The notes under the pieces were generated by a model, which was not told the DNA's origin, did no database searches, and was given only the letters and a program-made list of their open reading frames with translations. From Rotaria macrura (Eukaryota > Rotifera > Eurotatoria > Philodinida > Philodinidae), in NCBI GenBank assembly GCA_900239685.1, contig OENT01000724.1, positions 18,011 to 82,010 on the forward strand: a DNA stretch of 64,000 nucleotides, read 5' to 3'. This document shows, in pieces, positions 12,501 through 25,281 of this stretch. How positions within the stretch are numbered: position 1 is the stretch's first letter; every line of letters begins with the position of its first letter. A program made the translations under genes and the position numbers.

Positions 12501-15500
12501 TTCTGATTGATTGTAAAAATCGGAAATATTTTTTTAGAGGCTTCCGTACATTTTCTTTTGAAGCCTTCTAAAAGGTTTGAATTTCGTTTTTGACATATTA
12601 TAGTCATGTATTGTTTTTGTTGTCGATTGTGTGATTCTCGATTAAGCGATGCGTGTGTAGGAGTAAGCATGCAAAATCTCAATCATCCCCCATTCAGAAA
12701 TCTTACGTTATCTTAAGCACTCATTTTATGAGCAACATTCATGATCATTGTCTTTCTATTTTCATAGACTATTTCATAAAAGAACTAGTCTGTATTATAC
12801 CCTTATACAGATTGAACAAACGAAAGTAGAATGATTCATTGATGCCGACTGTAGGAATCATGCAAACTCCAGATAAATCACACATCTCGATCCAACTAAT
12901 AATGTAAGGCATTGCAAATCAGAAAAAAAAGGATTTTCTATTAGCTGTGTAAACTGCATATTGAATCTCAATTAAAAACTACATATCTTAGACTCAAAAC
13001 TTGCACAACTGTTGGGAATGTGTTAACAATGAAGAAGAAGAAGAAGAAGAAAAAAGCATCTGAAAATTCATCTATTTACAATAGTCTAGATTGATTATTT
13101 CGTTCACTACTTACACGAACCAATTGAACTGCTCGTATATATGCCGAAGTAATAGCACCACCTACATAATGATGAAATATTTTTCATTATAAATATGAGC
13201 ACGAAGTATTTACGTACCCGATGATGGATATTCTGCAAGAAGACTAAAAGAAATATGTTAAGTGTAACAATTCATATTTTATCTCACCGAATATGACAAA
13301 ATAAGTTGATATTTGGATTAAAAGCAATAACATCAAAAAATATTGCTCGTGTACCTCGATTAATCCATGCGTTTATTTCTAATTCTCGAAGAATTTCCAT
13401 AGTTGTGTTAGCACTGTAAAATTTAGAAAAACATTCTTCAAAAATTTTCCATCATATTACATCGTACTCTCGAGTAAACAATTGTACATAACCACCATCA
13501 CCGTATGTGGATACGATACCCGTATGCAAATTAGCTTTTGTGATTTGAGCCGAAGTATAATTCCAACTGTAAATATATAGTTTTCATATATAATTGAAGA
13601 AGAATAGTAGAACATACGCATTCGAAGTTCGAACATTTAATGAATTATTACCATACGCTGCTCGATCTTCTTGATCCGTCGTGTATTCTGCATGGCATAC
13701 TTGAGTAAAATTTCGTTTTAAGAATTCTTTATGGAGTTCACAAGAATTAGGTTTAATCTTAAATATTAATTTCATCGACACAGGGGGGCAAATAAGTACA
13801 GATATATATATAAACGTGCATAGATCAATTTACTCGAATTTGCCTTAATCGAGCGACTCCTATAGTTAATAGAGAATGTTTTTATCACTGAAATCTTAAA
13901 AATAATATTTTCTTTGTCTTATTACCAAGGATTTTATTTTCATTATATATGTAACCATACTTAGTTTTGGATGTTTTCATCGCGGCAACATCAAATGTAT
14001 ACAAGCGTGTGAAAATAGGTCCTCGTAATACCTGCGACAAAAAGGAATATCTCCAAGCCGACATATTTTATTTAATGAATAAAAGTCGACCTTCCAAAAA
14101 TCTTCACCACCACTTTTTGCAACATCACTAAATGTATTTCCATCGTTTGTTTTTGACATAAAAAATGCTTCTCTGAACATATCTGTAAATTCATATGTTC
14201 CATCGTTGGTTCTAGTATAACTGACTGATTGAGAAAAATTCGAATTTTAATCAAGTATACAAATACATTTCAAAAACAAAAAACTTAACAAAGAAATAAT
14301 CTCCTCAAGTGATTTGACTTCATTCTACTCAAAGATGATATACACTAGGCAATCTGAATTCATAATAACCTAGTTGATAAATGTGAATGTTTCACATCTT
14401 GAGTTTTTATTTGAACAAACCATTTTCTCTGTCAAATTGTGTATCGCACTAAAGTTTCTATTCGTTGAAAATCTACAAGATTTTCAACACAAAGGTGTGT
14501 AACATCTACAAAATATTAGACTTTTTTATAAGATAGTAAGTAGGCATAGCAAGGCACAATAGTTCAATTAGAAGTTCGAGGTATGGGCAACAATGGAAAA
14601 TGTAACTTCTTTCGTTGATTTCATTCTGAAATATATTCTTCTAAAGAAATAATCCAGTACAATGGACATTACTCTTGCCGATTAGTTGATCGTGTCAGAC
14701 CTCAATCGAATCTATTCATTGTTGAAATACTATCATGTTGGATAACATCCGACAGGAGCTATGTGTTCTCTTGAGGACAGTACTGCATGATTAGATGTCT
14801 AGACCAATAGATATAAACAGTTAATTTATATTTCATTAAATGTTTCATTGGTTATATCAATCATTAGTAAATACCAAGAGAAATAGAAAAGCAAGTATAT
14901 AAAAATAATAATGCTTCATTTATTATAATTCAAGGTTGAACTATATCCATCATTTTAAAATTGATTTGTCGATCAATTATAGTCATTGACTTAGTTTCTT
15001 TTTCTTTATTGTATTTCTATTTTTCTAAATTCAAATTCATATTTCGTGAAAAGTTACTATGTACCAATGATGAAATTACGCTTTCAACTCTATGTAAAAT
15101 AGGACTCGGATGAACAGAAAAGAAATGATGAAAATGTATGTATGCTCTTTTAATACAATCATTTTTCGTTTATAATTTTTTAAATAGATTCTAGCATATA
15201 CATGTGACGAAGAAAACATATGTATCCGACATTCATTCCCAATAGTCAACAGATGGCTTTTGAATATTTTATCAAAAACGACAACATTCTCTATTTCATT
15301 ATTCATCGTTTCTTATTGAGATTGAAAGTCTACCTAACAGAAAATAAATTCTAATTTCAAAACAAATCGTGAAACTTAATTTACATTCTATCGAAACAGT
15401 CGATTAGTTATCAACGTACTTGTACAAATAATGATAAGACATGAACCATAAAGAATGATTTCTCGTATTGATATAGAATTATTCTCTTCGACGTTTATTG

Positions 15501-15639
15501 TTTTCGATTTAACTTAAATAAAGGATTTTTTATCATAGTATTGCAATTTATGTATATTCTCACTAGTTGACTGAATTGTCGATGAAGTTGAATTCGAATC
15601 TATGGTAACAAATGATGTTTGCGATTGATTCTTTTTCAT
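9559..15639 (-). CDS. Polycystin-2-family cation channel, shorter paralogue (downstream copy)
   Basis: Six-TM TRPP channel subunit. Sixteen exons: 15564-15639, 15420-15512, 14091-14224, 13926-14031, 13834-13859, 13618-13757, 13468-13566, 13288-13413, 13218-13243, 13115-13161, 12027-12116, 11548-11966, 11206-11473, 11014-11150, 10252-10271 and 9559-9704. They give 650 aa with all phases consistent. In order: a short N terminus, TM1, the extracellular polycystin (TOP) domain with the NRGTRAIFFDV motif and a Cys pair, TM2-TM5, the pore with FRMMLGDF (the LGD filter is kept), TM6 with [14 protein letters not shown], one EF hand (DTNKDGNLDEEE) and a short coiled coil beginning VSYEEY. It stops soon after the coiled coil, so it lacks the longer tail of its neighbour. 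Exons of 20, 26 and 26 bases and an intron of 44 bases are notable. The donor after 14091 (GTCGAC) is weak. Confidence 0.88.
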
Positions 15640-15847
15640 TCTTAATAAGTTAATTTAATTAACGCGCGAAGATAATGGAGTTTATTTCAAGAGTACACCG
15701 CCAAAACAAGACCACAAAAAGCTTATTATTCTTTGATTAAGATAAATAAATAAAATAGATAAGTATACGTTTAAAGTCTGTCAAGAAAAACAGATCTCAT
15801 GAAAAGACTAGACAATAATCACAATAAAAGACTTTTAGTGTGTCAAT
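15640..15847. promoter_or_regulatory. Short spacer between the two polycystin genes, with a poly(A) signal
   Basis: Only 208 bases separate the stop of the upstream polycystin copy (15848) from the ATG of the downstream copy (15639). On the minus strand AATAAA occurs at 15686-15681, 163 bases after the upstream stop and about 42 bases before the downstream ATG. A conventional promoter and 5' UTR for the downstream gene would have to overlap the 3' UTR of the upstream one. Confidence 0.6.
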
Positions 15848-18800
15848 TTAATTTTGATTCATTTTCATTCCACTCAACGGTCTTGAGCGTTCGGTTCCAT
15901 CTTTTCCTTTGTGTAACGATGTTTGACTTTGAGGACGAAATGTTGTTGGTGGTGAATTAGTCGTTCCCGAAAGTAAACTTCGCATGGGTGTTTGCCGATC
16001 CGAATTATTTCCTTCAAGTTCATTACGAATCATTTTTTCCAAACGTTCATGTCTATCTTCTGCATTCAAGTGATTATCCTAGAAAGAAGCATATGATTTC
16101 TTGTGCTCGTTTGTTTTATTTTTCCGAATATATGCATCATTTACTTCAGAAGTATTATTCAAAATTCTTGTTAAAGCTTCACGTCGTTTTATTCTACTCT
16201 TTTCCAATGCTTCCAACTTTGTCAAAACATCATCGATCTATGTGATCGAAAGAAGAAAAAAACAAATAAACGAAACAGAACATGTTGATTTTAGTTTGTT
16301 TATTTAATAAAAAAAAAGAAAAGAAATCCTTACTCTAGAAACAATATTTCCAATGGAATATTCCATTCGATCAATACGTCGTACTACAATGGTAAATTCA
16401 TCATATGTTATACTGTTAGAAGTGTCAGTGTGATTTTCATTTGAATCTTTCGAATTGATATTTCTAAATGATCAAAATTTATGATTGAATTTCATTTTGA
16501 AGTACTGTGCTTTCTCATTTACTTTGCACCCTGTGGTTGTTTTTTAAAATCTTTAATATCGTTATTTAAATTATTTTCTAATGCATCAAGATCAGATTGA
16601 AAATGAACTTGTTCACCATCACGAAGTACTCGATCACCATCAACATCGTATCGTGAAAAAACATTTTCGATTTCAATATCAGTATATCCACGAGCTTTTA
16701 AATCTTGACGCCATTCATCGAACTAAACGTCAACGTATTGCTTCTTATAGTGTTTTCTATTTCATATTTATTGTACGTACTTCAATAATTCCATCTTTGT
16801 TCAGATCAGCACTTTTCAATGCATTCTTTATATCAATGATGCGCTATAGGAACAAAAAGAACACGACACGTATTCAAACAAGAATATAACAATGACAAAA
16901 ATAGTTACATCACGTTTCAGATTCAGACGATCGAGCATTTTTTCATACGATTTTTTAAAGTAATCACCCAACTCAAATTCAGATTCTTGTGTTGATAAAT
17001 CACTTTTGACTTCTGAATATGTATCGTTAATGATAGCCAAAAACATATTCAATAATACGAAAAAGACAAAGAAGACATATGTCAAAAAGAATAATGGACC
17101 AAGAATACGATGTGCCTCCAGAATAGCTTAACGACAAAAAAAATTACAAATAAAAACAAATTATCAATCAGATCAAATAAGAAGAAGACAAAAAGTAAAT
17201 CTATTTTACCATCAAAGTCGAAATCTCCCAGAATAATACGAAAGAGTGTAAAACTAAAATAAATTTTGAGATGATTCGAAATTTCTATCATTTCAATAAA
17301 TGTCTTTTAATACTTACATAGATATGGCAAATGTTTTATAATCATCAACCATCGTACCAAATAAAAGATAGCCCAATTGTGCATATGCCAAAAACACAAT
17401 CATGAACATAACACTGAAGCCCAATACATCTTTCGCACAACGTGACAATGTAGTAGATAATTGTGTCATTGTTTTATTGAATGATACATATTTGAAGATC
17501 TAGATACAGATTAATTCATTTTGACAATATTTTACATTGAATATTGAACTAAGTCTTGAATCAAAACTGTAGTAAGCACATTCATACGAAAATTGATCCG
17601 GGTCATGGTGTAGATCAATTTCATTTGATCATGATCTAGCCTAGATTGATGACGATGTTCACTTCACTTATTGATTGAAGTTTAAACGAAACTATTTATG
17701 TGATATTAGACTTGATGGTATCAAGTCATTCAAAAATAAATGCTAATTTTTAACTGACAAAACCTTAAATATTCCAAAGTTTTGGCTTCATCACATAATC
17801 TATCGCCCGAAATACTTACATAATTGACCTTCGAACCAAACGTTTGAAGAATATATCTTTCTACAAATCTCTTAGATTGATTTCGTTGTTCTTATTCTGA
17901 GAAAAAATAATATAGTAATCAGTGATTTTTTTTGTCAAGTTTACAAATTTCAACGTAGTTGATGTTCTTCTTTTCGGACGAATGATGCGTATCAAACAGT
18001 GTATATCATTAAGATTTGTCTTTGAGTAAGATTTCCAGTCGTGAGTTTTATTTGCAAGATACTACAGAAGTGCACAATTTTCTTACTAATAAGATTTGAG
18101 ATCTAACTATACTTTCTGGTAGTTATAGTTCATTTGAATTCATATAATGGCCTTAGGCATATAACTTAGACGTCACTTATCAGCTAAAATATTTCTTATG
18201 TTAGATCAAATGCATCATGAGCATTTTTGTTTAATAAATGGCACAGTATCTTCTCCGATGTATTCAATGTACGTGCGCTGCTGTAACTTAATCTAATATG
18301 ATTAGTAACGATTGACACTAGACAGTACGAACAATTTGAATATGATAACACAATCGTATTCCCACATAAATCGTTGTCTTCTAACTTCAATTAAGATTAT
18401 TTTGAATCTATGCGGGGGAAAAGAAAGTGTACCTTAGTCAAAGTAAACAAACAATCGACAGTTGACTATGATAGATCAATTTAAATAGGAATGTTTGATT
18501 GAAACGATAGCGATGAGTAGACATACAAATACATGGAACATGTGTTATATTCAACAGTTATTGAATATTATCTTAACTGAAATTCAATGTGCTTTCAGAA
18601 TCATTGTTGTATGTTTAAAAAAATCAATTAGAGAGTTACCGATAAATTTGTCATTTTTTAGATGATTGAATACTTTCGCAATGTACATTTGATATATTCA
18701 GCTAAGTCTATGTAAATCTGAAAGAATCGGCTCAAGTTCATATCAGATTAAATGATTTTCTAACAGAAAGTATCTGATTACGAGTTTTTCAAAAAACCGA

Positions 18801-21800
18801 AAAGAATTAATTTCAATGTGACTGCATCAAAATATATATATATATACAAAGAGAAATGACAAGTTATCATATTTTTCAAGTATCTATCGTTTCTTACTTT
18901 GATCCAGGCAATGAAAACTGTAAATGCAATAATATTATTAAATTGTGTTGTCCAATAAGTAAGAAATTCAAAATCAGCAAAACTATTTTGATTTTTTAAT
19001 AGTTCATCAAGAATTTGTCCGACTTTAATCTGGCGATAAATATTAAATGCAACACAAACGTACGAAATCAAAATAATAACTACGTCGAGAATATTCCATA
19101 GAGTTTTAAAATATTGAAATTTAAACCGTGCTATCTAAATTATGAGAAATAGTTTTTTTTCCCTTTCAAATAGAAAAAAAACACTAAAATTAATTATTCA
19201 CATACTTCAATAATTTCTTCAACTGTATAATAAGCAGTAAAAATAACAAATAAAATTTCACATCCCAGTACAAAATAGTCCATTGATGAAACATACTAAA
19301 ATCAGATACATATGTAATTATATATACGTATCTTTGTTCTTTAGTTCATTGAACAAAACAACCTTACACGTATTAATTTAACAGTTGTAAATGATTTTGA
19401 TGATACGGCTCCACCTGATGCTGGAAATTCGACGGTTAATTTTATTTGACAAAATAAATTTATATTCGCATTATAAACGGTAAAGTCCAGGAAAACCACA
19501 CGTGTACCACGATCAAGCCATAAATTTTCATTGAGACTGTTCAGCTGTGCTTTAGCACCATCATAATTGACAGTTAAATCTTGCACATAGCCACCACCAC
19601 CATATCGAGATATTAAACCACTTGTTGATGAACCTTGAAGTTCTTGTGATGTTCTATAATGCCAACTGAAAAAACAAAAATAAAATTTGTTAGAATAAAA
19701 ATAGACATTGAAAAGTGAAGACGAATCGTACGCTGATGCTGTTAATGTATTATTTTGTGGTTCGTAACTACTACGATTTTCTTTGCTACTACTATATGGT
19801 GCATAGCATTCGAAAATTGTTGATCGAAATTTTTTATGAACACTACAAGAATCGTTTGTTACCTGAATGAAAATTAAACAACGGAATTTTATAGTTGAAA
19901 ATAAGAAAAAACAAGCAACTTACGCGAAGTTGTCGAAGTCGAGGTAAGCCGAGAATTTTATTTTCAAATAAAATATAACCATATTGATTATTTGTCAGAT
20001 TTTCACCATTGTACCATGTTTGAGTAAATAAACCATCGAGAATAGGTCCACTCATAACCTAGAATGTCTTGTACATTCGTTTAGAAATGATTCATAAAGG
20101 AAAGGTGCCTTACGTCCCAGAAATCTTGAAAACTTGATATATCATTAAATGCTGGCTGAGCACCAATACCCGAAACTGTTTGTTCAGTAAGTATGGTACG
20201 TAAAGCCGTTGTAAAATAATACGTTTTCGTTGATGTCATTCCGAATGTAACTTTAAATTGAAACAAAAGTATTTGCTGGATCAAAATCACAAAAAGACTA
20301 TAATATGTCACACTGAATTTCAGTTTTTGCTTCGTTCATTCAAAGTATGAATGTATGAAATTCTCATTTCTCAGATTTTAACATTGAATTCATTCTCTGT
20401 CGAACGACCTTCAATATGAAACGTTTCATTTTTACAACTCTCATATCCTTATGACAAGAAAATTAAAAAACCATCTACTTATTTTTATTTCAATGAAGCA
20501 ATCACTATTTGTATAAATTAAACTAAATATTAGAAATGAACTGATTCAATGTGACCTAGTATTATTGATCAGTTCAAGTTTGTAAACAATAACATGAATG
20601 ACAAATAACTGTTTCGTGTAGTCCGAAGTATCTATTTAATAATTCGATAGAAGGAATAAACAATATTTGAAAAATATTGTATACACATCGCATACTTGTC
20701 ACGCACGATGAGTTTTATATTCCGAAGCAATATCAAACACAACAAAAAAACTATTTTTGAGTAATTTCATGCTTGGGAACAATTTCATCGGACGTTTTCT
20801 TTGAAATCTTTTCATGTGTTTTGTTTTCACAAGAGTTAGACGGATCTATATCTACAGCAACTTTGATTCTATCGAAACTTTTAGTCGAATATCAAATGTC
20901 ATATATTTTTCATCCTTCACACCTTTATTATGATATACGTAATAGTAGCAAAAAAGTGTTTTTGTCTACGTAAAAGGAAACATTTAAAGTTCATTTTTTT
21001 CAGAGAATAACGCCATGTATGCTATAGAGGACATTTGTATTTGAGGAGAGCGTTGGTTCTAAATCGTATGAAGTACTAGATCAGTTTCAAATGAATGTTT
21101 TCTACTGATCGATGAGTTGACTTCTCTTCTGAAATATAACTTTTAAAACTTTGAATGTCTAAAAATTCCTTCATATTCGAAAAGGTCATTCTATCTACTT
21201 GAATTAAAAATTCTTTCACTTCTTAGAAAATCTAGAACATGTTTATTGATTCATTGTAATTAAAATCAGTTCATTTTTTTTAAACACAAAACTATTTCTT
21301 TTTTTTTCTGATATTGTTTTCGTAATAATGAGAGTTTCTTATCGACTAAACTTTACGAGAAACTGTATTCGATACAAAAATTGGTAATATGACGGTGCTC
21401 AGAAACGAATGCGTTCAAGGTAGATAGTTAAAAGAAAAAGACAAACGTCTCTTGTTATTTTATTGACTGTATCTTTTATGAGGCGGCTTTATAACTCCTA
21501 TCTTAAACTAATATTGATAACTAACTATAATAAAACGTATTTCATCTACTAACGACCATTTTTTACGCAGAATATCGAGAGTTTTATTATTATCACTGAA
21601 AAAATATCATGAGAAATCATGCAAAATTCTCTTCGACACTTTTTTAATGCATAATTTAATTAAGTGAAGTTCGTAGCAAAATCAGCTCTTTCAGCTGATG
21701 TTGTTTTATTATCTTTATTTTTCGTTATTTTACTTCAAGAGTGATGTTGTTTCTATCGTACAACTACATAGCCCTTAAGTAACTAAAAAGTAAACACAAT

Positions 21801-22423
21801 TCTTAGTCGTACACGGATCAAATTCAAGTTCGAATAACAGAAAACGGCTTCTTATAGAACTATAAGAATCTCGAAATTTCATAAAATTATTGTTTGATGA
21901 TGATGATGCTGTCAACAACATGATCATGTGAAATAATGGTTGCTATTCATTGATTTATAAGAATCGATATTTTTCAAATGAGTTTTTCTTCAACAAGACA
22001 AATTAAGTCTACGTACTTATGCATAAAATAGCAATAAAAGCCAGATAGATAAATAGTTCTCGTAGAGTTGTTTTCACATACAAATCTTTGTTGCTTCCAA
22101 GATCTTTCTCAGTTTGTCGTGTTGCCCAAAGTGCTAGAGTTCATTGAAATCAATATTCAATAAGTAAAAAAGAAAAGAAAAAATCATATCAAATATTTAC
22201 ATCGAATACTTCGAAGAATAGTTCGACCAATATTTTTCCGTGTAACCGGATCGTGTCTATAGGGTTCTGGATGAGAATAATTCTTAATTTCATTGTCCGG
22301 CTTAACAATAAATATATTCGAGCCCATCGGACTTGGTCCATTGCTACTTTTTCTTTCCGTTGATTCTTCATCGAAGATTGCATTGGCATATGCACTTGGT
22401 TTCTTATCTTTTTTCATGCTCAT
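15848..22423 (-). CDS. PKD2: Polycystin-2 (PKD2/TRPP2-type) cation channel, full-length paralogue
   Basis: Ciliary/ER non-selective cation channel family. Sixteen exons: 22201-22423, 22017-22133, 20114-20250, 19924-20058, 19732-19862, 19368-19665, 19206-19295, 18898-19134, 17318-17499, 17210-17253, 16909-17126, 16781-16843, 16523-16722, 16334-16463, 16145-16237 and 15848-16078. They encode 842 aa. In order: an N-terminal cytosolic segment, [13 protein letters not shown] before TM1, the TOP domain ([35 protein letters not shown]; Cys pair in DSCSV and FECYA), TM2-TM5, the pore helix and filter FRIILGDF, and TM6 with [20 protein letters not shown]. An EF hand with [12 protein letters not shown] follows, then the coiled coil ([20 protein letters not shown]) and a C-terminal [16 protein letters not shown] segment. 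Large introns: about 1.77 kb after exon 2 and about 1.4 kb after exon 8. The ATG at 22423 is the first in frame. Confidence 0.93.
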
Positions 22424-25281
22424 TTCAATACTTACTCTATAACACTTATAGGTGTATTGTTTGAAATTAGATTTCTCACGACTATTTCTTTTATGTTAAC
22501 ACAACCTATCTCCTTAGAGAAATGTAGTTTCCTTCTTGTTTTTATTTTCTCAGTTTCCGTTCGCCCTCCCCCCCCCCTCCTCACTTTCTCTCTCTATTTT
22601 TCATCAAACACTTTTCACCTTCGGGTGTGTCTTAATAAGAGAAAAGGCATCATCAAGAGACTATATATGGAGAAACAAAAAAAAAGAAATTATTTTTCCA
22701 AAGATTGAAGACAACCTCTGTTCAATAAAATTACATTCGACGTGTCCAAGCAGTATTGACGTCAATAGAAAATGAATGTGAAAAATAAATTGCAATTTTG
22801 ACAATTCCTTTGTGTAATTTTTGAAAAAAAATATTTATCATTATGAAGAATCGAGAAAAAAAAATATGTTCTTTTTCTTTATTGTTTGCCTATTATTAGC
22901 CGATTTATTTGTTTGACGATGTTGCAACACATAGACATTTTGATATAGATGGTTGCTCGAGAAAAAAATCTATTGAAAAGAACTTTCTCGAGTTGTATTT
23001 ATCATTGTAAAAATAAGACATTCAACATATAAAAGAAAAAGAAAAGAATAAATAACATGATAGCAATCTATTTGAAAAACGTTTTTCGAATGAACATTAG
23101 AAGAACTTGAGATTCAACAATAGGAAATGATTTTGATAAATTTAATATTCTTCAAAGACACTTATGATGATTGCGTTTTATGTCCTATACAATTGGAAAA
23201 GAAAAAAAAACAATGAATTGGTTTCACATACTTATTTTTGTTTGAACTATTACTTTCTCTATTACAAGTTTCTTGGTTAACTGATTGAAGTGATACGTTT
23301 TCATGCTTTCTGATTTCAAGAATTTGATGGTTCATTTACAATAATTAAGAAACAACAAGTGAATAGCAAAACATAATTCATATTATTATTCAACAAACAA
23401 AAAGAGAACTAAGATAAAGGACATACATATGCACAAAATTTGCAAGTCAATAGTAATTTTTATAAAATGACACGATGCAGACAAGATCAGATAAATTTAT
23501 CTTCATATAGATATGTTCGAGATTTCGAATCAATGCAATTTATTGACAATGAAGATGGGTCGAGTCGGCACAATTCAATTACAAATACGACTGACTTTGC
23601 ATGATAAAACCATTCACAAAGGATTTTTCTTTTAATAAAAACAAAAACAAAAACAATACCAATCGATATATAATTTCTATGAAAATTAATCGATTCAATT
23701 TAAAGACAAATCACACACTAAAATAATATGCCTAAGAAAAAGCCGCTATCAATTTTCTTCTCTTCATATGTTGATTTTACCCATAAATGTATCATTTATC
23801 TGAGTAGCGGCATTGACTGTTTCTTTTTTCATAGATAAAATGAAATATATGAATGTTACAACGGACTTTTATCAATTTTATGGTGGGCACATTTTTGTTA
23901 CTTTTTTAAAAAGTCAAAATCGAATAAAAAAATTTCATTATCTTCACCGTATTATATTGGAAATGAAAAGAAAAATCATAGAAGAGGGCATTTTTTATCA
24001 TGTGCAAATAGAACCAAGTGAAATCTAATCTTCACGTCGTCATGGAATGGTATACATGTAAGGGACACCCATGAAACGAATTATGCGCTTGATCACTAAT
24101 GTGTGTGTGTATTCTTGTCATCGTCAATTTATACTGTCTTTCAACTTTATCTTTTGACTACTTAACGCAACAAAGAGGAAGGTTGTCTCTTTTATCGACT
24201 GGCGACAAAAAAAGGAGTCAAAGAAAGAAAAGATTTCATCGGTACACTATGAAGAATCTGCTTACTTGCTTTTTTCGTTACTTTTCTCTTCTCTTTCCAC
24301 GATCTATTTCGATTTTCAAAATGTATCTATTTGCTTAATATATACTTACACGATATGTGCCCATCTACTTGTGGCTTTGAAGTATTGCCTTATATATTAT
24401 GTATTCAACTCATGATGCACAGATCATAAAAAATCATTTGTACAATATTATATATATTGAACAAAAAAAAAACACTACTAATACTTTTTTTAACATTTAT
24501 TTTTATGTGTTACATCATATTGATTTACTAAGGTATGTATTGTGTGTAATGAGCGAATAGAGATACTCTATTGAGGCGCTTCTTTTTCTCTATTTAGTGA
24601 ATCGAAATTAGAAAACGATTGTTTTCAAAGGCGAAAATGACATTTTACGTGCAAGTCACATAAAATATCTGCATATTAGCATTGAAATAGGAAGGTTGGA
24701 CTTATGATGAGATAGAGTCTTATTCTATATCAGTGTTTTGTTCTAAATTCTAAGATAAACATGTATATTGGGGATTGTAGGTAAGAGACAAAAGTGTAAG
24801 TGAATGTGATGCAATCATTATTGCAAAAATGTGTGTGTGCGAGCGCATGTGAGATGATCATCTTTCATTCTCTTTATTTCAGAAAAAGGAAGAGAGAGAA
24901 GAAGAAAAGATGATCGTAAGTAATACAGTTGTAGACAAAAAGAAATCGATTATCCTCGAATTTTTACACCGAGAAAAATAACAAAGGAAAAGAACAAAAT
25001 AATACATGCATTTGAAATACGTTTTCAATATGATGGTATTGATTCGTATTTATCATGACAAGTAATAGAGATATGTTTGTATGAGATTTTGATTAAGAAA
25101 ACTATAGATGAGTAAGAATAGGATGGACATAAAATAAAAACTGAAAGTTCAAGTGTGAAAATAGTTAAAAATTAGCAATATCGAATGAAAAACAAAGGTG
25201 ATCAATTTATTTTCAAAGAAAAATATTATATTGAGTTTTTTCTTATTTCAGATTTGTTAATTTCTTTACCAATATATCGTT
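22424..25281. other. Divergent intergenic region (polycystin / innexin)
   Basis: This lies between the start of the minus-strand polycystin gene and the plus-strand innexin, so both promoters should be here. It has a C-run within CCCTCCCCCCCCCCCTCC near 22565-22583 and many A/T runs. Plus-strand open frames at 22457-22775, 23813-24028 and 24099-24338 are low-complexity and without family resemblance. No gene was seen. Confidence 0.5.

Noticed and set aside
12374-12682. 102-codon minus-strand frame
   Set aside because: It sits in the ~1 kb intron of the short polycystin, and the flanking exons join perfectly without it.
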